Source of the DNA: Lachnospiraceae bacterium | GTDB lineage: Bacteria; Bacillota; Clostridia; Lachnospirales; Lachnospiraceae | DNA: 64,000 bases | Reading direction: 5' to 3' | NCBI GenBank assembly: GCA_902363135.1 | Contig: CABIZF010000002.1 | Span: 310,001-374,000, forward strand | In this document: positions 34,452-42,952 of the stretch, in pieces | How positions within the stretch are numbered: the first letter of the stretch is position 1 | Layout of the letters: every line of letters starts with the position of its first letter | Made by a program: the position numbers and the translations under genes | The notes under the pieces: model-generated | The model's input: the letters and a program-made list of their open reading frames with translations, nothing else | What the model was told of the DNA's origin: nothing | Database searches by the model: none

Positions 34452-36056
34452 ATGAAAAAGCTTATGCAAAAGGTAACCGGTGTTGCGCTTGCCACACTGA
34501 TGGCGGCATCGTCCGCAGGGCTTGGCGTGTTTGCAGCGGAGGACGGCGCGGATAAGATCGTGAATATCGGCGTGACCGATTCTCTTGGCGGAGTGAATCC
34601 CCTGATGATGGATCAGACAGAGATCAATAAGTATGCGGCGGACCTGCAGTTCCTTCCGCTCGTGGAGCTGGATCCAGAGCTGAATTTCCAGCCGATGCTG
34701 GCGGATTCTGTGACGACTGAGGACAATCAGACCTTTACCGTGCACATTGATGACGCGGCGACGTGGTCAGACGGGACTCCGGTGACAGCCGAGGACGTGG
34801 AGTTTACGATCCTGCGTCTGGCGAGCCCGGTTGTGAATAACACAACGATGATGCTCTATGCATTTGAAGGCATTGGCGATGATGGATTTACCGAGGAGGG
34901 CGCTGCTTCGATCGACGGTATCAAGGTTGTAGATGACAAGACGATCACCTTTACTGCGAAGTCTCCGATGGCGCTGACGACGTTTGAGAATACGTATGGG
35001 CGTTACATCCATACACTGCCGAAGCACGTACTTGCTGATTATTCCGATGAAGAGCTGATGACCCTTGACTGGTTCAATCATCCGGATGTGATCAGCGGAC
35101 CGTATTTCCTGACCGATTATGATACGGATCACTATGTTTCTTATGAAGCAAATGCAGATTACTGGAAAGGCGCACCGAAGATCGGCAAGCTGAACCTCAA
35201 GATCGTAGAGGGCAGCCAGATATACTCCGGCCTGCAGTCCGGTGAGATCGACATCACACATCATACGATGACTGCGATCCCGCAGGAGGATTACGAGAGC
35301 ATCGAGTCTCTGGACAACGTAAAGACGGTATACGGTCTTCCGATCACGAACCAGTCTGCATTTATCCAGACCGCAAACATTCCGGATGCGAGAGTACGTC
35401 AGGCACTTCTGTATGCCATCGACCGGAATCAGCTCGTAGAGCAGCTGCTGAAGGGACATGGAGAGGTCGTAGACGGATTCCTCTCTTCCGCAAGCCCGTT
35501 CTTTGACGATTCCATCGAGCCGACTCCGTATGATCCGGAGAAGGCGAAGGAGCTTCTGGCCGAGGCCGGATGGGACGGTTCCCAGACACTTCGTTTCTAT
35601 GTGAACTCCGGCGACAGCACTTTTGTAAATGGTGCACAGGTGCTTGTGGCAGAGTGGGCGGCAGTCGGCATCAATGTAGAAGTGACGACCGTGGATCTGG
35701 CGACGCTGATGACCGTTGCAGGCAGCACGGATTATGATATCATGGCAGTACAGTATACCTACGCACCGGTTGATCCGTATCCGGATGTAGACTGGCTGCT
35801 TAGCGGTGAGGGAAGCTGGACCGGATATACCGACGACTCTGTGAAGGAAGCGCTTGGTGGGACACAGCAGACGAGTGATATCGAGGAGATCAAGGGCCTG
35901 TACTCTGTCGTTGATAAAAAGGTACAGGAAGATGTGCCGATGTTCTCCGCTTATGTCATCAGTGCTCTTGGCGCAGTAAGCAACCGCCTGACAGGCGCAG
36001 AGCCGAGCGCATATGGCTTCTTCAATGATGTGCAGAACTGGGATATCGCACAGTAA
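34452..36056 (+). CDS. Oligopeptide ABC transporter substrate-binding protein (opp 2)
   Basis: A 534-residue family 5 solute-binding protein, of normal length. The signal peptide ends GLGVFA before AEDGA, a type I site with no lipobox cysteine. Characteristic segments are TFTVHIDDAATWSDGTPVTAEDVEFTILRL, here split, SGPYFLTDYDTDHYVSYEANADYWKG, and IPDARVRQALLYAIDRNQLVEQLL. It binds oligopeptides or a related ligand outside the cell and delivers it to OppB2/OppC2. AAAAGGAGG precedes the ATG. A repeat C element and a stem-loop separate it from oppD2. Confidence 0.93.
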   Translation: MKKLMQKVTGVALATLMAASSAGLGVFAAEDGADKIVNIGVTDSLGGVNPLMMDQTEINKYAADLQFLPLVELDPELNFQPMLADSVTTEDNQTFTVHIDDAATWSDGTPVTAEDVEFTILRLASPVVNNTTMMLYAFEGIGDDGFTEEGAASIDGIKVVDDKTITFTAKSPMALTTFENTYGRYIHTLPKHVLADYSDEELMTLDWFNHPDVISGPYFLTDYDTDHYVSYEANADYWKGAPKIGKLNLKIVEGSQIYSGLQSGEIDITHHTMTAIPQEDYESIESLDNVKTVYGLPITNQSAFIQTANIPDARVRQALLYAIDRNQLVEQLLKGHGEVVDGFLSSASPFFDDSIEPTPYDPEKAKELLAEAGWDGSQTLRFYVNSGDSTFVNGAQVLVAEWAAVGINVEVTTVDLATLMTVAGSTDYDIMAVQYTYAPVDPYPDVDWLLSGEGSWTGYTDDSVKEALGGTQQTSDIEEIKGLYSVVDKKVQEDVPMFSAYVISALGAVSNRLTGAEPSAYGFFNDVQNWDIAQ

Positions 36057-36078
36057 ACAGGGCTGTTCTTTGGATGAA

Positions 36079-36275
36079 ATGATGCCAGGGTCAAAAGGTA
36101 TTTTGGTCCCTATGATACACGGATTGCTTCGCATTTCATGCTCTCGCAATCCTAAAACACCTCAAATCCGCTCATTTTTCTACGAAAAATGGCTACTTTT
36201 CGGTGTTTTGCGGGCCAATAAGTCATGCTCTTTCATGCAAGCATGAAACGCATGACCTTTTGACCCTGGTATCAT
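36079..36275. repeat. Repeat C copy 2: complete MITE-like element
   Basis: 197 bp with 21-bp terminal inverted repeats that differ at one base (left ATGATGCCAGGGTCAAAAGG, right its reverse complement with ATGATACC). The interior contains ATTTTTCGTAGAAAAAT-type palindromes and CATGCTTGCATG. It is nearly identical, in reverse, to 5967-6110. It lies between the opp 2 binding-protein gene and oppD2. No ORF is present. Confidence 0.88.
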
Positions 36276-36290
36276 CACATCATACAGATC

Positions 36291-36337
36291 AGGAAAATCC
36301 GTGTCTTCGCCTTCCGGCGTGGACAGGGATTTTTCCT
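36291..36337 (+). other. Stem-loop upstream of oppD2
   Basis: AGGAAAATCC pairs with GGATTTTTCCT, with further TGTC/GACA pairing inside. It probably limits read-through from the binding-protein gene to the permease and ATPase genes. Confidence 0.55.
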
Positions 36338-36392
36338 GCGTTATAACCATGACAGATCCGCTTTACGCAAAGCAGACAGAAAGGGAATACAA

Positions 36393-37448
36393 ATGTCGCA
36401 TTTACTTGAAGTAAAAAACCTGACGACCGCGTTCACGGGCGATTACGGGACGACCGTCAGCGTAGATCATGTAAGCTTTCATGTGGATGAGGGCGAGGTC
36501 GTCAGCATTGTCGGAGAGTCCGGCTGTGGAAAGAGCGTGACCTCTTTGTCCATTATGGGGCTTCTGGGCCGTGGGGGATCGGTCATTGACGGATCGGTAC
36601 TGTTTGACGGCAAGGAGTTGCTTACGATGTCGGAAAAGGAGCTGGATCAGATTCGTGGCAATGAGCTCACGATGATTTTTCAGGATCCGCTGACGTCCCT
36701 GAACCCGGTATTTACGATCGGGAGCCAGATGATGGAGAGCATCCGCATCCATATGCATCTGTCAAAAAAGGAAGCCGCAGTGCGGGCAGAGTCGCTGCTT
36801 GCCCGGGTCGGCATGCCGGATCCGCATGCGATCATGAAAAAATATCCGCATACCCTTTCCGGAGGTATGCGCCAGCGTGTGATGATTGCGATGGCGCTTG
36901 CCTGCAATCCGCGCCTTTTGATCGCCGATGAGCCGACGACGGCGCTGGATGTGACAATTCAGGCACAGATTATGAATCTGCTCAAAGAGCTGCAGCAGGA
37001 GACCGGGATGGCGATGATTCTGATCACACATGACATCGGAGTCGTGGCAAACATGGCGGACCGGGTACTCGTAATGTATGCCGGACAGATGATCGAGCGG
37101 GCGCCGTCTAAAGAGCTGTTTCACCATCCGGCACATCCGTACACGCAGGCATTGCTGGATACCGTGCCGACGATCCGCGACGATGCCGACCGGCAGCTTG
37201 TATCGATTCCGGGCATTGTGCCGGAGAGCTACGATGACATCACAGGGTGCCGGTTCGCAGACCGCTGTGCTTACGCATGCCCGCGCTGTGAGCAGCCGCA
37301 GGAGGATTATGTGATGGGGGCGGAGCATACGGCCCGGTGTATCGTGATGAAGAACCGGTGGGAGAGAGCGGATGAGTCAGAAAAGCAGAAGTCTCAGCGA
37401 CCGGAAACATCGGTTTGTGAGGAGAAAGGGGGCAGCGCCGGTGAGTGA
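36393..37448 (+). CDS. oppD: Oligopeptide ABC transporter ATPase OppD (opp 2)
   Basis: A 351-residue ATPase with Walker [10 protein letters not shown]-loop MIFQDP, signature LSGGMRQR, Walker B LLIADEP and H-loop LITHDIG. The C-terminal domain has CRFADRCAYACPRC, the cysteine cluster typical of Opp/Dpp ATPases. AGAAAGGGAA precedes ATG 36393. Its 3' end overlaps the GTG start of oppF2 by 8 bp, so the pair is translationally coupled. In this operon the ATPase genes precede the permease genes, unlike opp 1 and opp 3. Confidence 0.93.
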   Translation: MSHLLEVKNLTTAFTGDYGTTVSVDHVSFHVDEGEVVSIVGESGCGKSVTSLSIMGLLGRGGSVIDGSVLFDGKELLTMSEKELDQIRGNELTMIFQDPLTSLNPVFTIGSQMMESIRIHMHLSKKEAAVRAESLLARVGMPDPHAIMKKYPHTLSGGMRQRVMIAMALACNPRLLIADEPTTALDVTIQAQIMNLLKELQQETGMAMILITHDIGVVANMADRVLVMYAGQMIERAPSKELFHHPAHPYTQALLDTVPTIRDDADRQLVSIPGIVPESYDDITGCRFADRCAYACPRCEQPQEDYVMGAEHTARCIVMKNRWERADESEKQKSQRPETSVCEEKGGSAGE

Positions 37449-38508
37449 GAAGACACCTCTGATTCAGGTCGATCACCTGAAGAAATATTATCCGATCAAG
37501 GGTGGGATTATCACCCATGTGACGGGAAATATCCATGCGGTCGATGATGTCAGCTTTTCGATCACAGAAGGAGAGACGCTCGGCCTCGTCGGAGAATCCG
37601 GCTGTGGCAAGTCGACGATCGGACGGCAGCTCGTCGGGCTGGAGACGCCGACGGAAGGAAAAATTTATTATCAGGGAAGCGATATATCGGCTTTGAAAAG
37701 CAGGGAAATGCATCAGATCCGCACACAGCTGCAGATGGTTTTCCAGGATCCGTATTCTTCCCTGAATCCGCGCAAGCATATTTATGAAATTCTCTCCCAG
37801 CCGATGCTGTACCATCATATATCGACAAAGGCGACCATTGAGAAGGATCTGGAACGGCTGCTTGATATGGTCGGATTGCCAAAGCACGTGCTGGGACGGT
37901 ATCCGCATGAGTTTTCCGGCGGACAGCGTCAGCGGATCGGGATCGCAAAGGCTCTTTCCCTGAATCCGAAATTTATCGTCTGTGATGAGCCGGTATCCGC
38001 TCTGGACGTATCAATTCAGGCGCAGATCCTGAATCTGCTGAAGAGCCTGCAAAAGGAGCTGCATCTGACGCTGCTTTTTGTCGGGCACGGGCTCGGCGCG
38101 GTCAATTATGTCAGTGACAGGATCGCAGTCATGTATCTTGGAAAAATCGTGGAGATCGGAGAGGCGAAGGAGATCTTCCGCCATCCGGTGCATCCGTATA
38201 CGCAGGCGCTGATCGAGGCAGTTCCGGTTCCGGATCCGGAGGAAAAGGATCGCAGGAAGGAATTTCTTGCCGGAGAGATCGGTGACAGTGCGAATCCGCC
38301 GATGGGCTGCCGGTTTCACCCGCGCTGCCCGCATGCGACGCCGGAGTGTGCAAAGCAGGTGCCAGAGCTTCTGGAGCTTGCCGGATGTCCGGGCCATCTT
38401 GTGGCCTGCCCGGTAATGGCTGAGACTAAGCCGCAAAAGACCGGGGCAGCCAAAGCTGCAGCTGCCGGGGCTTTGACAGATCAAAAAGGAGGGCGCAGAG
38501 ATGTATAA
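37441..38508 (+). CDS. oppF: Oligopeptide ABC transporter ATPase OppF (opp 2)
   Basis: A 355-residue ATPase. Walker A GESGCGKS, signature FSGGQRQR and Walker B FIVCDEP are intact. The H-loop reads [11 protein letters not shown] instead of the usual ISHDLSVV: the histidine is kept but its neighbours differ. [14 protein letters not shown] is the C-terminal cysteine cluster. An Ala/Lys-rich tail follows. The start is probably GTG 37441 behind AAAGGGGG; ATG 37372 would give a 77-bp overlap with oppD2. It overlaps oppB2 by 8 bp. Confidence 0.9.
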   Translation: MSEKTPLIQVDHLKKYYPIKGGIITHVTGNIHAVDDVSFSITEGETLGLVGESGCGKSTIGRQLVGLETPTEGKIYYQGSDISALKSREMHQIRTQLQMVFQDPYSSLNPRKHIYEILSQPMLYHHISTKATIEKDLERLLDMVGLPKHVLGRYPHEFSGGQRQRIGIAKALSLNPKFIVCDEPVSALDVSIQAQILNLLKSLQKELHLTLLFVGHGLGAVNYVSDRIAVMYLGKIVEIGEAKEIFRHPVHPYTQALIEAVPVPDPEEKDRRKEFLAGEIGDSANPPMGCRFHPRCPHATPECAKQVPELLELAGCPGHLVACPVMAETKPQKTGAAKAAAAGALTDQKGGRRDV

Positions 38509-39448
38509 ATATATTATAAAGCGAATCCTGATCGCGATTCCGGTGCTGATCGGCATTACGGTCATTGACTATGCGATCATGTGCATGGCAGGCTCTCCGC
38601 TGGAAATGATGCAGGGACCGCGTGTCTCACAGGCTGCGTTGGAGGCAAAGAAGATCGCGCTTGGATTGGATAAACCATTTTATGTCCAGTACTTTGTCTG
38701 GCTGGGGCAGCTCTTGCATGGCAACTTGGGCTATTCTATCAAGTCCTCGCAGGCAGTCAGCGAGATGATTGCAAGCCATCTTGGGCCGACGCTGCTTCTG
38801 ATGGGCGTTTCTCTGATCGCCAGCCTGATACTGGCGGTTCCGGCCGGTATTTACAGTGCAATTCACCAGTATGAGAAGGGAGATTATGCAGTCGTGACGG
38901 CTTCCTTCCTCGGAAGCAGCATTCCGGGATTTTTCCTCTCCCTGCTTCTGATCTATGTGTTTACGGTAAAGCTTGGATGGCTGCCGTCGAGCGGTATGAC
39001 GACGCTCGGCTCGTCGGGAGGTGTGAAGGACATTGCAGCGCATATGATCATGCCGGTGCTTGTGCTCGCCTTTTCCATGGCGGGCAGCAACATCCGCTAC
39101 ATCCGAAGCGCTGTGCTTGAGATTTTGCAGCAGGATTATCTGCGCACCGCAAGGGCAAAGGGTATCGGCCGTTTTCGCGTCATCAACAAGCATGCGCTGC
39201 GAAACGCACTCGTTCCGATCGTGACAGTGATCGGTATGGAGATTCCGGTGCTCTTTGGCGGAGCAGTCATCATTGAGCAGGTCTTTTCCTGGCCCGGCCT
39301 CGGCCTGATGACAATGAGTGCGATCACCGCACGCGACTACCCGGTGATCATGGGCGTCTGCCTGCTCTCCGCGATCGTTGTGCTGGCAGCGAACCTTGTG
39401 ACCGATATCCTCTATGCCCTCGTAGATCCGACGATACAGCTTGATTAA
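38501..39448 (+). CDS. oppB: Oligopeptide ABC transporter permease OppB (opp 2)
   Basis: A 315-residue permease with six membrane segments. [20 protein letters not shown] opens the first. The EAA loop is DYLRTARAKGIGRFRVINKHALRNALVP, and the pore end is PGLGLMTMSAITARDYPVIMG. GGAGGG precedes the ATG inside the oppF2 end. The 176-bp space between it and oppC2 contains a structured palindromic element. Confidence 0.93.
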   Translation: MYKYIIKRILIAIPVLIGITVIDYAIMCMAGSPLEMMQGPRVSQAALEAKKIALGLDKPFYVQYFVWLGQLLHGNLGYSIKSSQAVSEMIASHLGPTLLLMGVSLIASLILAVPAGIYSAIHQYEKGDYAVVTASFLGSSIPGFFLSLLLIYVFTVKLGWLPSSGMTTLGSSGGVKDIAAHMIMPVLVLAFSMAGSNIRYIRSAVLEILQQDYLRTARAKGIGRFRVINKHALRNALVPIVTVIGMEIPVLFGGAVIIEQVFSWPGLGLMTMSAITARDYPVIMGVCLLSAIVVLAANLVTDILYALVDPTIQLD

Positions 39449-39450
39449 CA

Positions 39451-39588
39451 GTTTCGCTGGCAGCAAAACGGGAAGCTAGGGTTCGCGAAATTTATTTACC
39501 GAACCATGGATTCATGTTTTGGGATGGGCGGAACGCCCATCAGCCGCAGACTCGCTTTATAGGTGAGTCTGCGGCTTGCTAGCGAAAC
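39451..39588. repeat. Structured palindromic element inside opp 2
   Basis: Outer inverted repeats GTTTCGCT (39451-39458) and AGCGAAAC (39581-39588) enclose a strong hairpin GCCGCAGACTC/GAGTCTGCGGC (39543-39553 with 39565-39575) and GATGGGCG/CGCCCATC. It lies between oppB2 and oppC2. The shape resembles a small non-coding mobile element. No second full copy is seen in the window, although GGAAGCTA also follows the hairpins at 558-678. Confidence 0.65.
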
Positions 39589-39623
39589 ATCCGCATGTGT
39601 TACTATAAAACAGGAGAAAAACT

Positions 39624-40520
39624 ATGCAGAAAAAAAACACCCGGGAAGCCGGAAAAAAGAAAACGCAGGCCGCAGTCAACGAGAGCTATCTGCAGACTGT
39701 GTTTCGGCGCTTTCGCAAGCATCGGCTTGCTTTAGTCAGTTTTATTGTGCTCGTGGCGCTCGTCGGAGCGGCGCTGCTTGCTCCATGGATTGCGCCATAT
39801 GATCCGAATGCGATCGTCGGTCCCTTCAGCGGAGCGCCGACATTGCAGAACTGGCTTGGCACAGACCAGATCGGAAGAGATGTCTTAAGCCGTCTGCTGT
39901 ATGCGATGCGGATCTCATTGCTCGTCGGCGCACTGGCGACTCTGATCTCGACGGTGATCGGCGTTGTGCTCGGGCTGATCGCAGGCTACTTTGGAGGGAT
40001 CGCAGACATGCTCATCATGCGTTTTACGGATATGGTCATGTCCTTTCCATACATCCTGCTCGTGCTTGTGGCGGCAGCAATCTTCCGTCCCGGCCTCTGG
40101 AACATCATTTTGATTCTCGGCTTCGTCGACTGGCCGGGTATTGCCCGCCTTGTGCGCGGCAACGTGCTCAGCCTGCGCGAGACGAACTTTGTAAAGGGCA
40201 ACCTCATCGCCGGAATGCCGGTGCGCCACATACTCTTTTCCGAGATCCTGCCAAATACCGTGGCGCCGATCCTCGTGTACGCGACCTCCGTGCTCGCACT
40301 TTCCATGCTCGATGAGGCGGCCTTAAGCTTCCTTGGCCTCGGCGTACAGCCGCCGACCTCCAGCCTCGGCAACATGCTCAACGGTGCTCAGTCCCTGACC
40401 GTGCTCACCAAGCAGCCCTGGCTCTGGATACCGGCCGGCACGCTGATCGTCATCCTCGTCATGGCCATCAACTTCATCGGCGATGCCCTGCGGGATGCCT
40501 TGGATCCGAACAGCCGGTAA
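39624..40520 (+). CDS. oppC: Oligopeptide ABC transporter permease OppC (opp 2)
   Basis: A 298-residue permease of ordinary length. After a basic N-terminus the first membrane segment is LALVSFIVLVALVGAALLAP, followed closely by NWLGTDQIGRDVLSRLLYAMRISLLVG with no large insert. The EAA loop is FVKGNLIAGMPVRHILFSEILPN, and FIGDALRDALDPNSR is the standard C-terminus. CAGGAG precedes ATG 39624. It is the last gene of opp 2, and a clear terminator follows. Confidence 0.94.
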   Translation: MQKKNTREAGKKKTQAAVNESYLQTVFRRFRKHRLALVSFIVLVALVGAALLAPWIAPYDPNAIVGPFSGAPTLQNWLGTDQIGRDVLSRLLYAMRISLLVGALATLISTVIGVVLGLIAGYFGGIADMLIMRFTDMVMSFPYILLVLVAAAIFRPGLWNIILILGFVDWPGIARLVRGNVLSLRETNFVKGNLIAGMPVRHILFSEILPNTVAPILVYATSVLALSMLDEAALSFLGLGVQPPTSSLGNMLNGAQSLTVLTKQPWLWIPAGTLIVILVMAINFIGDALRDALDPNSR

Positions 40521-40553
40521 TCTTAGAACGTCAAGAGAATATTTGAACACAGC

Positions 40554-40590
40554 AGAAGTCCTCTGAGAAAAAAACTCAGAGGACTTCTTT
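40554..40590 (+). terminator. Terminator of opp operon 2
   Basis: AGAAGTCCTCTGAG and CTCAGAGGACTTCT form a perfect 14-bp stem around seven A, followed by TT. Confidence 0.8.
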
Positions 40591-40617
40591 CGTGGTGAGA
40601 ATCGTTTTCTGCTCAAT

Positions 40618-40668
40618 TCCTTTTCGCCCTTTTTCAGAGATGGATAAGCGGAGAAGAGCGTTGAATTC
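40618..40668 (-). pseudogene. Relic of a phage-type amidase C-terminus
   Basis: The minus strand reads NSTLFSAYPSLKKGEK, which matches NYAIFSAYPSLKKGEK in the SH3-like end of the amidase at 51543-52427. Similarity is visible in the DNA too (TCGCCCTTTTTCA). The frame is lost on both sides. It is too short to be functional. It lies just upstream of a secreted protein whose paralogue neighbours the intact amidase. Confidence 0.45.
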
Positions 40669-40690
40669 ACAGACAGTTGCTTTGAGTTTC

Positions 40691-40719
40691 TTGACACCTG
40701 CCAGAGCTGTTATTATAGT
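40691..40719 (+). promoter_or_regulatory. Promoter of the secreted protein gene at 40778
   Basis: TTGACA (40691-40696) and TATAGT (40714-40719) with 17 bp spacing. Confidence 0.7.
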
Positions 40720-40777
40720 AAACATATAATAAAACGGAAATGAAAATAAAAAGTTATAGTATCAGGAGTAATTGCGT

Positions 40778-41773
40778 ATGAAAAAAAGAACGGCATTTAT
40801 CATTTGCAGTCTGGCAGTTCAATTAATGACAGTGCCTGTATATGCGGCTGGCTGGGATCATGATATGTACTTTTCTCATGAAAAGCGGGCGATTGTATTT
40901 GACTTTTCAGAGGTACGGCTTCAGCTACCAGAGGAATGGGAAGGTAAAATTGCGATTGAGCAGACGGAAAAGGAAATACGGTTTTACCACGATGCATCGC
41001 GTGCTGCATGGCTGAAGAGCGGGAAGACAGATGAGAGTGAGAATGGCCTGCTATTTGCACTTGGAGTAGCTGCCGATTATCAATTGCCGGAGACAGATAG
41101 CGAAAATTGGTATGGCACTGTTGGAAGTGGGACGGAAGGTTTATATTATCTGAAAAAACCAATAGCAATGCGAGGGTACATGGAAGAAGATTCTATCTGG
41201 GATTCGTGGAGTGAGACAAACTGTCTGATGCCGTGGGTTACGGCAGAGCTGATAGACGAAGCAGATACAGAGAGGATACAATCGGGTAATAGTCAGATTC
41301 CAGTAGATGATTATACGGCGCTGATAGAAGCCGGAGGTTCCATGATGGGAACGGTACTGGAACGGGAAACGGATGAGTCTACCTCACAGACGAGGATCCT
41401 CCTGCAGGCAGATGACGGGAGAAAGCTTACGTTTACCTCCTGTCAGTGGACGAGCCGACTATGGGGAGAATGTGGTGATTATGTGCAGCTGATATGGCTG
41501 GGAGATTTGTACGGGCAGCCGCTGATTCAGTACATGAGCCGAACATCTTCACGGGAATCTTATGACGAAGGAATCAAAGAGGCCAGAGGCAAGGTATGCA
41601 GTCTGGATGGGGACGAACTGGAAATTCAAACGGCTTTGGGAGGAACCTTCCGCCTGACAGACCAGATGGCGGTAAAGCCGGATGAGTATACGATGGACAG
41701 TACCGTGTGTGTAGAATATCTTGGCGAAAGGGTTGCGGCATATCTGGTACGAGTGACAGAATTAGATAATTAA
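40778..41773 (+). CDS. Secreted protein, paralogue of the protein at 49930
   Basis: A 331-residue exported protein. The signal peptide MKKRTAFIICSLAVQLMTVPVYAA is cleaved near YAA. Residues about 30-150 (EVRLQLPEEWEGKI, IRFYHDASRAAW, EGLYYLKKPIAMRGYMEEDSIWDSW) align with the N-terminal domain of the protein at 49930 (DVELTIPADWDGKY, VSVYHKASQEAL, IYYVSLPTDVQGYMEDDAIWAEW). The C-terminal part differs, lacks SH3 and YARHG modules, and is beta-rich. No known family or function is recognised. ATG 40778 follows CAGGAG; the upstream TTG is rejected. It has its own promoter and a strong terminator. Confidence 0.75.
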   Translation: MKKRTAFIICSLAVQLMTVPVYAAGWDHDMYFSHEKRAIVFDFSEVRLQLPEEWEGKIAIEQTEKEIRFYHDASRAAWLKSGKTDESENGLLFALGVAADYQLPETDSENWYGTVGSGTEGLYYLKKPIAMRGYMEEDSIWDSWSETNCLMPWVTAELIDEADTERIQSGNSQIPVDDYTALIEAGGSMMGTVLERETDESTSQTRILLQADDGRKLTFTSCQWTSRLWGECGDYVQLIWLGDLYGQPLIQYMSRTSSRESYDEGIKEARGKVCSLDGDELEIQTALGGTFRLTDQMAVKPDEYTMDSTVCVEYLGERVAAYLVRVTELDN

Positions 41774-41780
41774 ACATATA

Positions 41781-41841
41781 AAAACAGACATAAAGAAACC
41801 TCTGAAAAATGACGCTCAGAGGTTTCTTTATGTCTGTTTTT
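41781..41841. terminator. Bidirectional terminator
   Basis: A perfect 25-bp inverted repeat (41781-41805 with 41816-41840), starting AAAACAGACA and ending TGTCTGTTTTT. It separates the secreted protein gene (+) from the convergent XRE regulator gene (-). Confidence 0.9.
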
Positions 41842-41905
41842 AGGTCTGAAATGCGAAAGGCGGACACTTCGTCCAAGTTGACGGACAGTTGACGTTTCCA
41901 TTCTC

Positions 41906-42256
41906 TTAAGATGTTATATTTTTATCCGACAGCTTGTGAACTTGCTTGATAATTTCAAGGCAAACCTTCTGCTCTTCTTCCGATGCAGATGAGAGCAGTT
42001 CCATGATCTGCTGAATGGTAGGATTCGTAAAACCAGTTTTATCCGGAAAGCAGTCATAGAGCAGGAAATCAAGCCCGATCTGCAGGGCATCACAGAGCTT
42101 CTGCAACGTGGTAAGAGGTGTTTCTGCACGTCCGGTTTCAATACGGCTGATTTCGCTGACCGAAAAGGATGCCAGTTCTGCAAGCTGTTCCTGAGTCAAT
42201 CCCTTCACCTTTCGTGCTTGGCTCAGACGTAAACCAATGTTTTTTCTCATATTCAT
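41906..42256 (-). CDS. XRE-family transcriptional regulator
   Basis: A 116-residue regulator with an N-terminal helix-turn-helix of the Cro/C1 type: IGLRLSQARKVKGLTQEQLAELASFSVS in two parts, then EISRIETGRAETPLTTLQKLCDALQI. The C-terminal half (IQQIMELLSSASEEEQKVCLEIIKQV) is helical and may mediate dimerisation. AAGGAGT lies 7 bp before the ATG. It is divergent from the unknown gene at 42363 and the kinase/lanthipeptide genes, with about 106 bp between, so it may control that promoter region and itself. Confidence 0.88.
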   Translation of the reverse strand: MNMRKNIGLRLSQARKVKGLTQEQLAELASFSVSEISRIETGRAETPLTTLQKLCDALQIGLDFLLYDCFPDKTGFTNPTIQQIMELLSSASEEEQKVCLEIIKQVHKLSDKNITS

Positions 42257-42362
42257 ATGTGTACTCCTTATGCGTAGTCTAACAGGTCACATAAAAAATG
42301 TTAAACGCATGACAAGCTCTGGCGGTACACAAATATGCGCAGTTAGGAGGTGAGAGAAGAAA

Positions 42363-42938
42363 TTGGATATAAAAGATAACAAGTATAAGGAAATATGTGT
42401 TATGATGTATTCTATGTGGACACTGCATTATCGGGAAATATCTCTTGCGGAAACGCTCCGGTCATCGCTGCATATGATTCTCGGATGGTATCAAAATACC
42501 GGAGATAAAAAGCTTCTGGAATTGATACGGCTGCATTTACAGGCCTATGTGAATACCGGAAATTCATTGAATCCGGAGATGGAAGAGATTCGTACCGCCC
42601 TGGAAACGTTAGGGCAAGGTCAGGAGGCATTTCGACCGGATGCCGGTTTTGGTGGCAGAAAGATTCAGCTGACAAGGACGCAGGTGCGCAGCATGATCGG
42701 CAGATGGCGTCCGACAAAGGAAAACCCGATGAGCATTCATGAAGTCGTCGATGACATCATAGCTAAGGTGTCCGGGCATCAGAAAGGACGGTATCTGTAC
42801 ACATATCATCGCTTTGCAGGAAGTGACGATGAGATACCGGATGCTTATGAACTGATTATAGAGGAGCAGGGAAGCTACTTTTATGATGTGAGCAATTTCC
42901 GGTTTTATACTTTTGCAGAATCAAATGAGAAAAAATGA
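42363..42938 (+). CDS. Unknown protein upstream of the lanthipeptide regulator
   Basis: A 191-residue soluble protein with no recognised domain. The N-terminal 90 residues are helical (YKEICVMMYSMWTLHYREIS, LIRLHLQAYVNTGNS) and the C-terminal half is mixed (MIGRWRPTKENPMSIHEVVDDIIAKV, split here for length, then GRYLYTYHRFAG). It starts at TTG 42363 behind AGGAGGTG; the first ATG is well inside the helical region. It is separated from the LytTR regulator by 14 bp and so leads the operon. Its role in the locus is unknown. Confidence 0.65.
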   Translation: MDIKDNKYKEICVMMYSMWTLHYREISLAETLRSSLHMILGWYQNTGDKKLLELIRLHLQAYVNTGNSLNPEMEEIRTALETLGQGQEAFRPDAGFGGRKIQLTRTQVRSMIGRWRPTKENPMSIHEVVDDIIAKVSGHQKGRYLYTYHRFAGSDDEIPDAYELIIEEQGSYFYDVSNFRFYTFAESNEKK

Positions 42939-42952
42939 GGGAGGAAAGGCGA

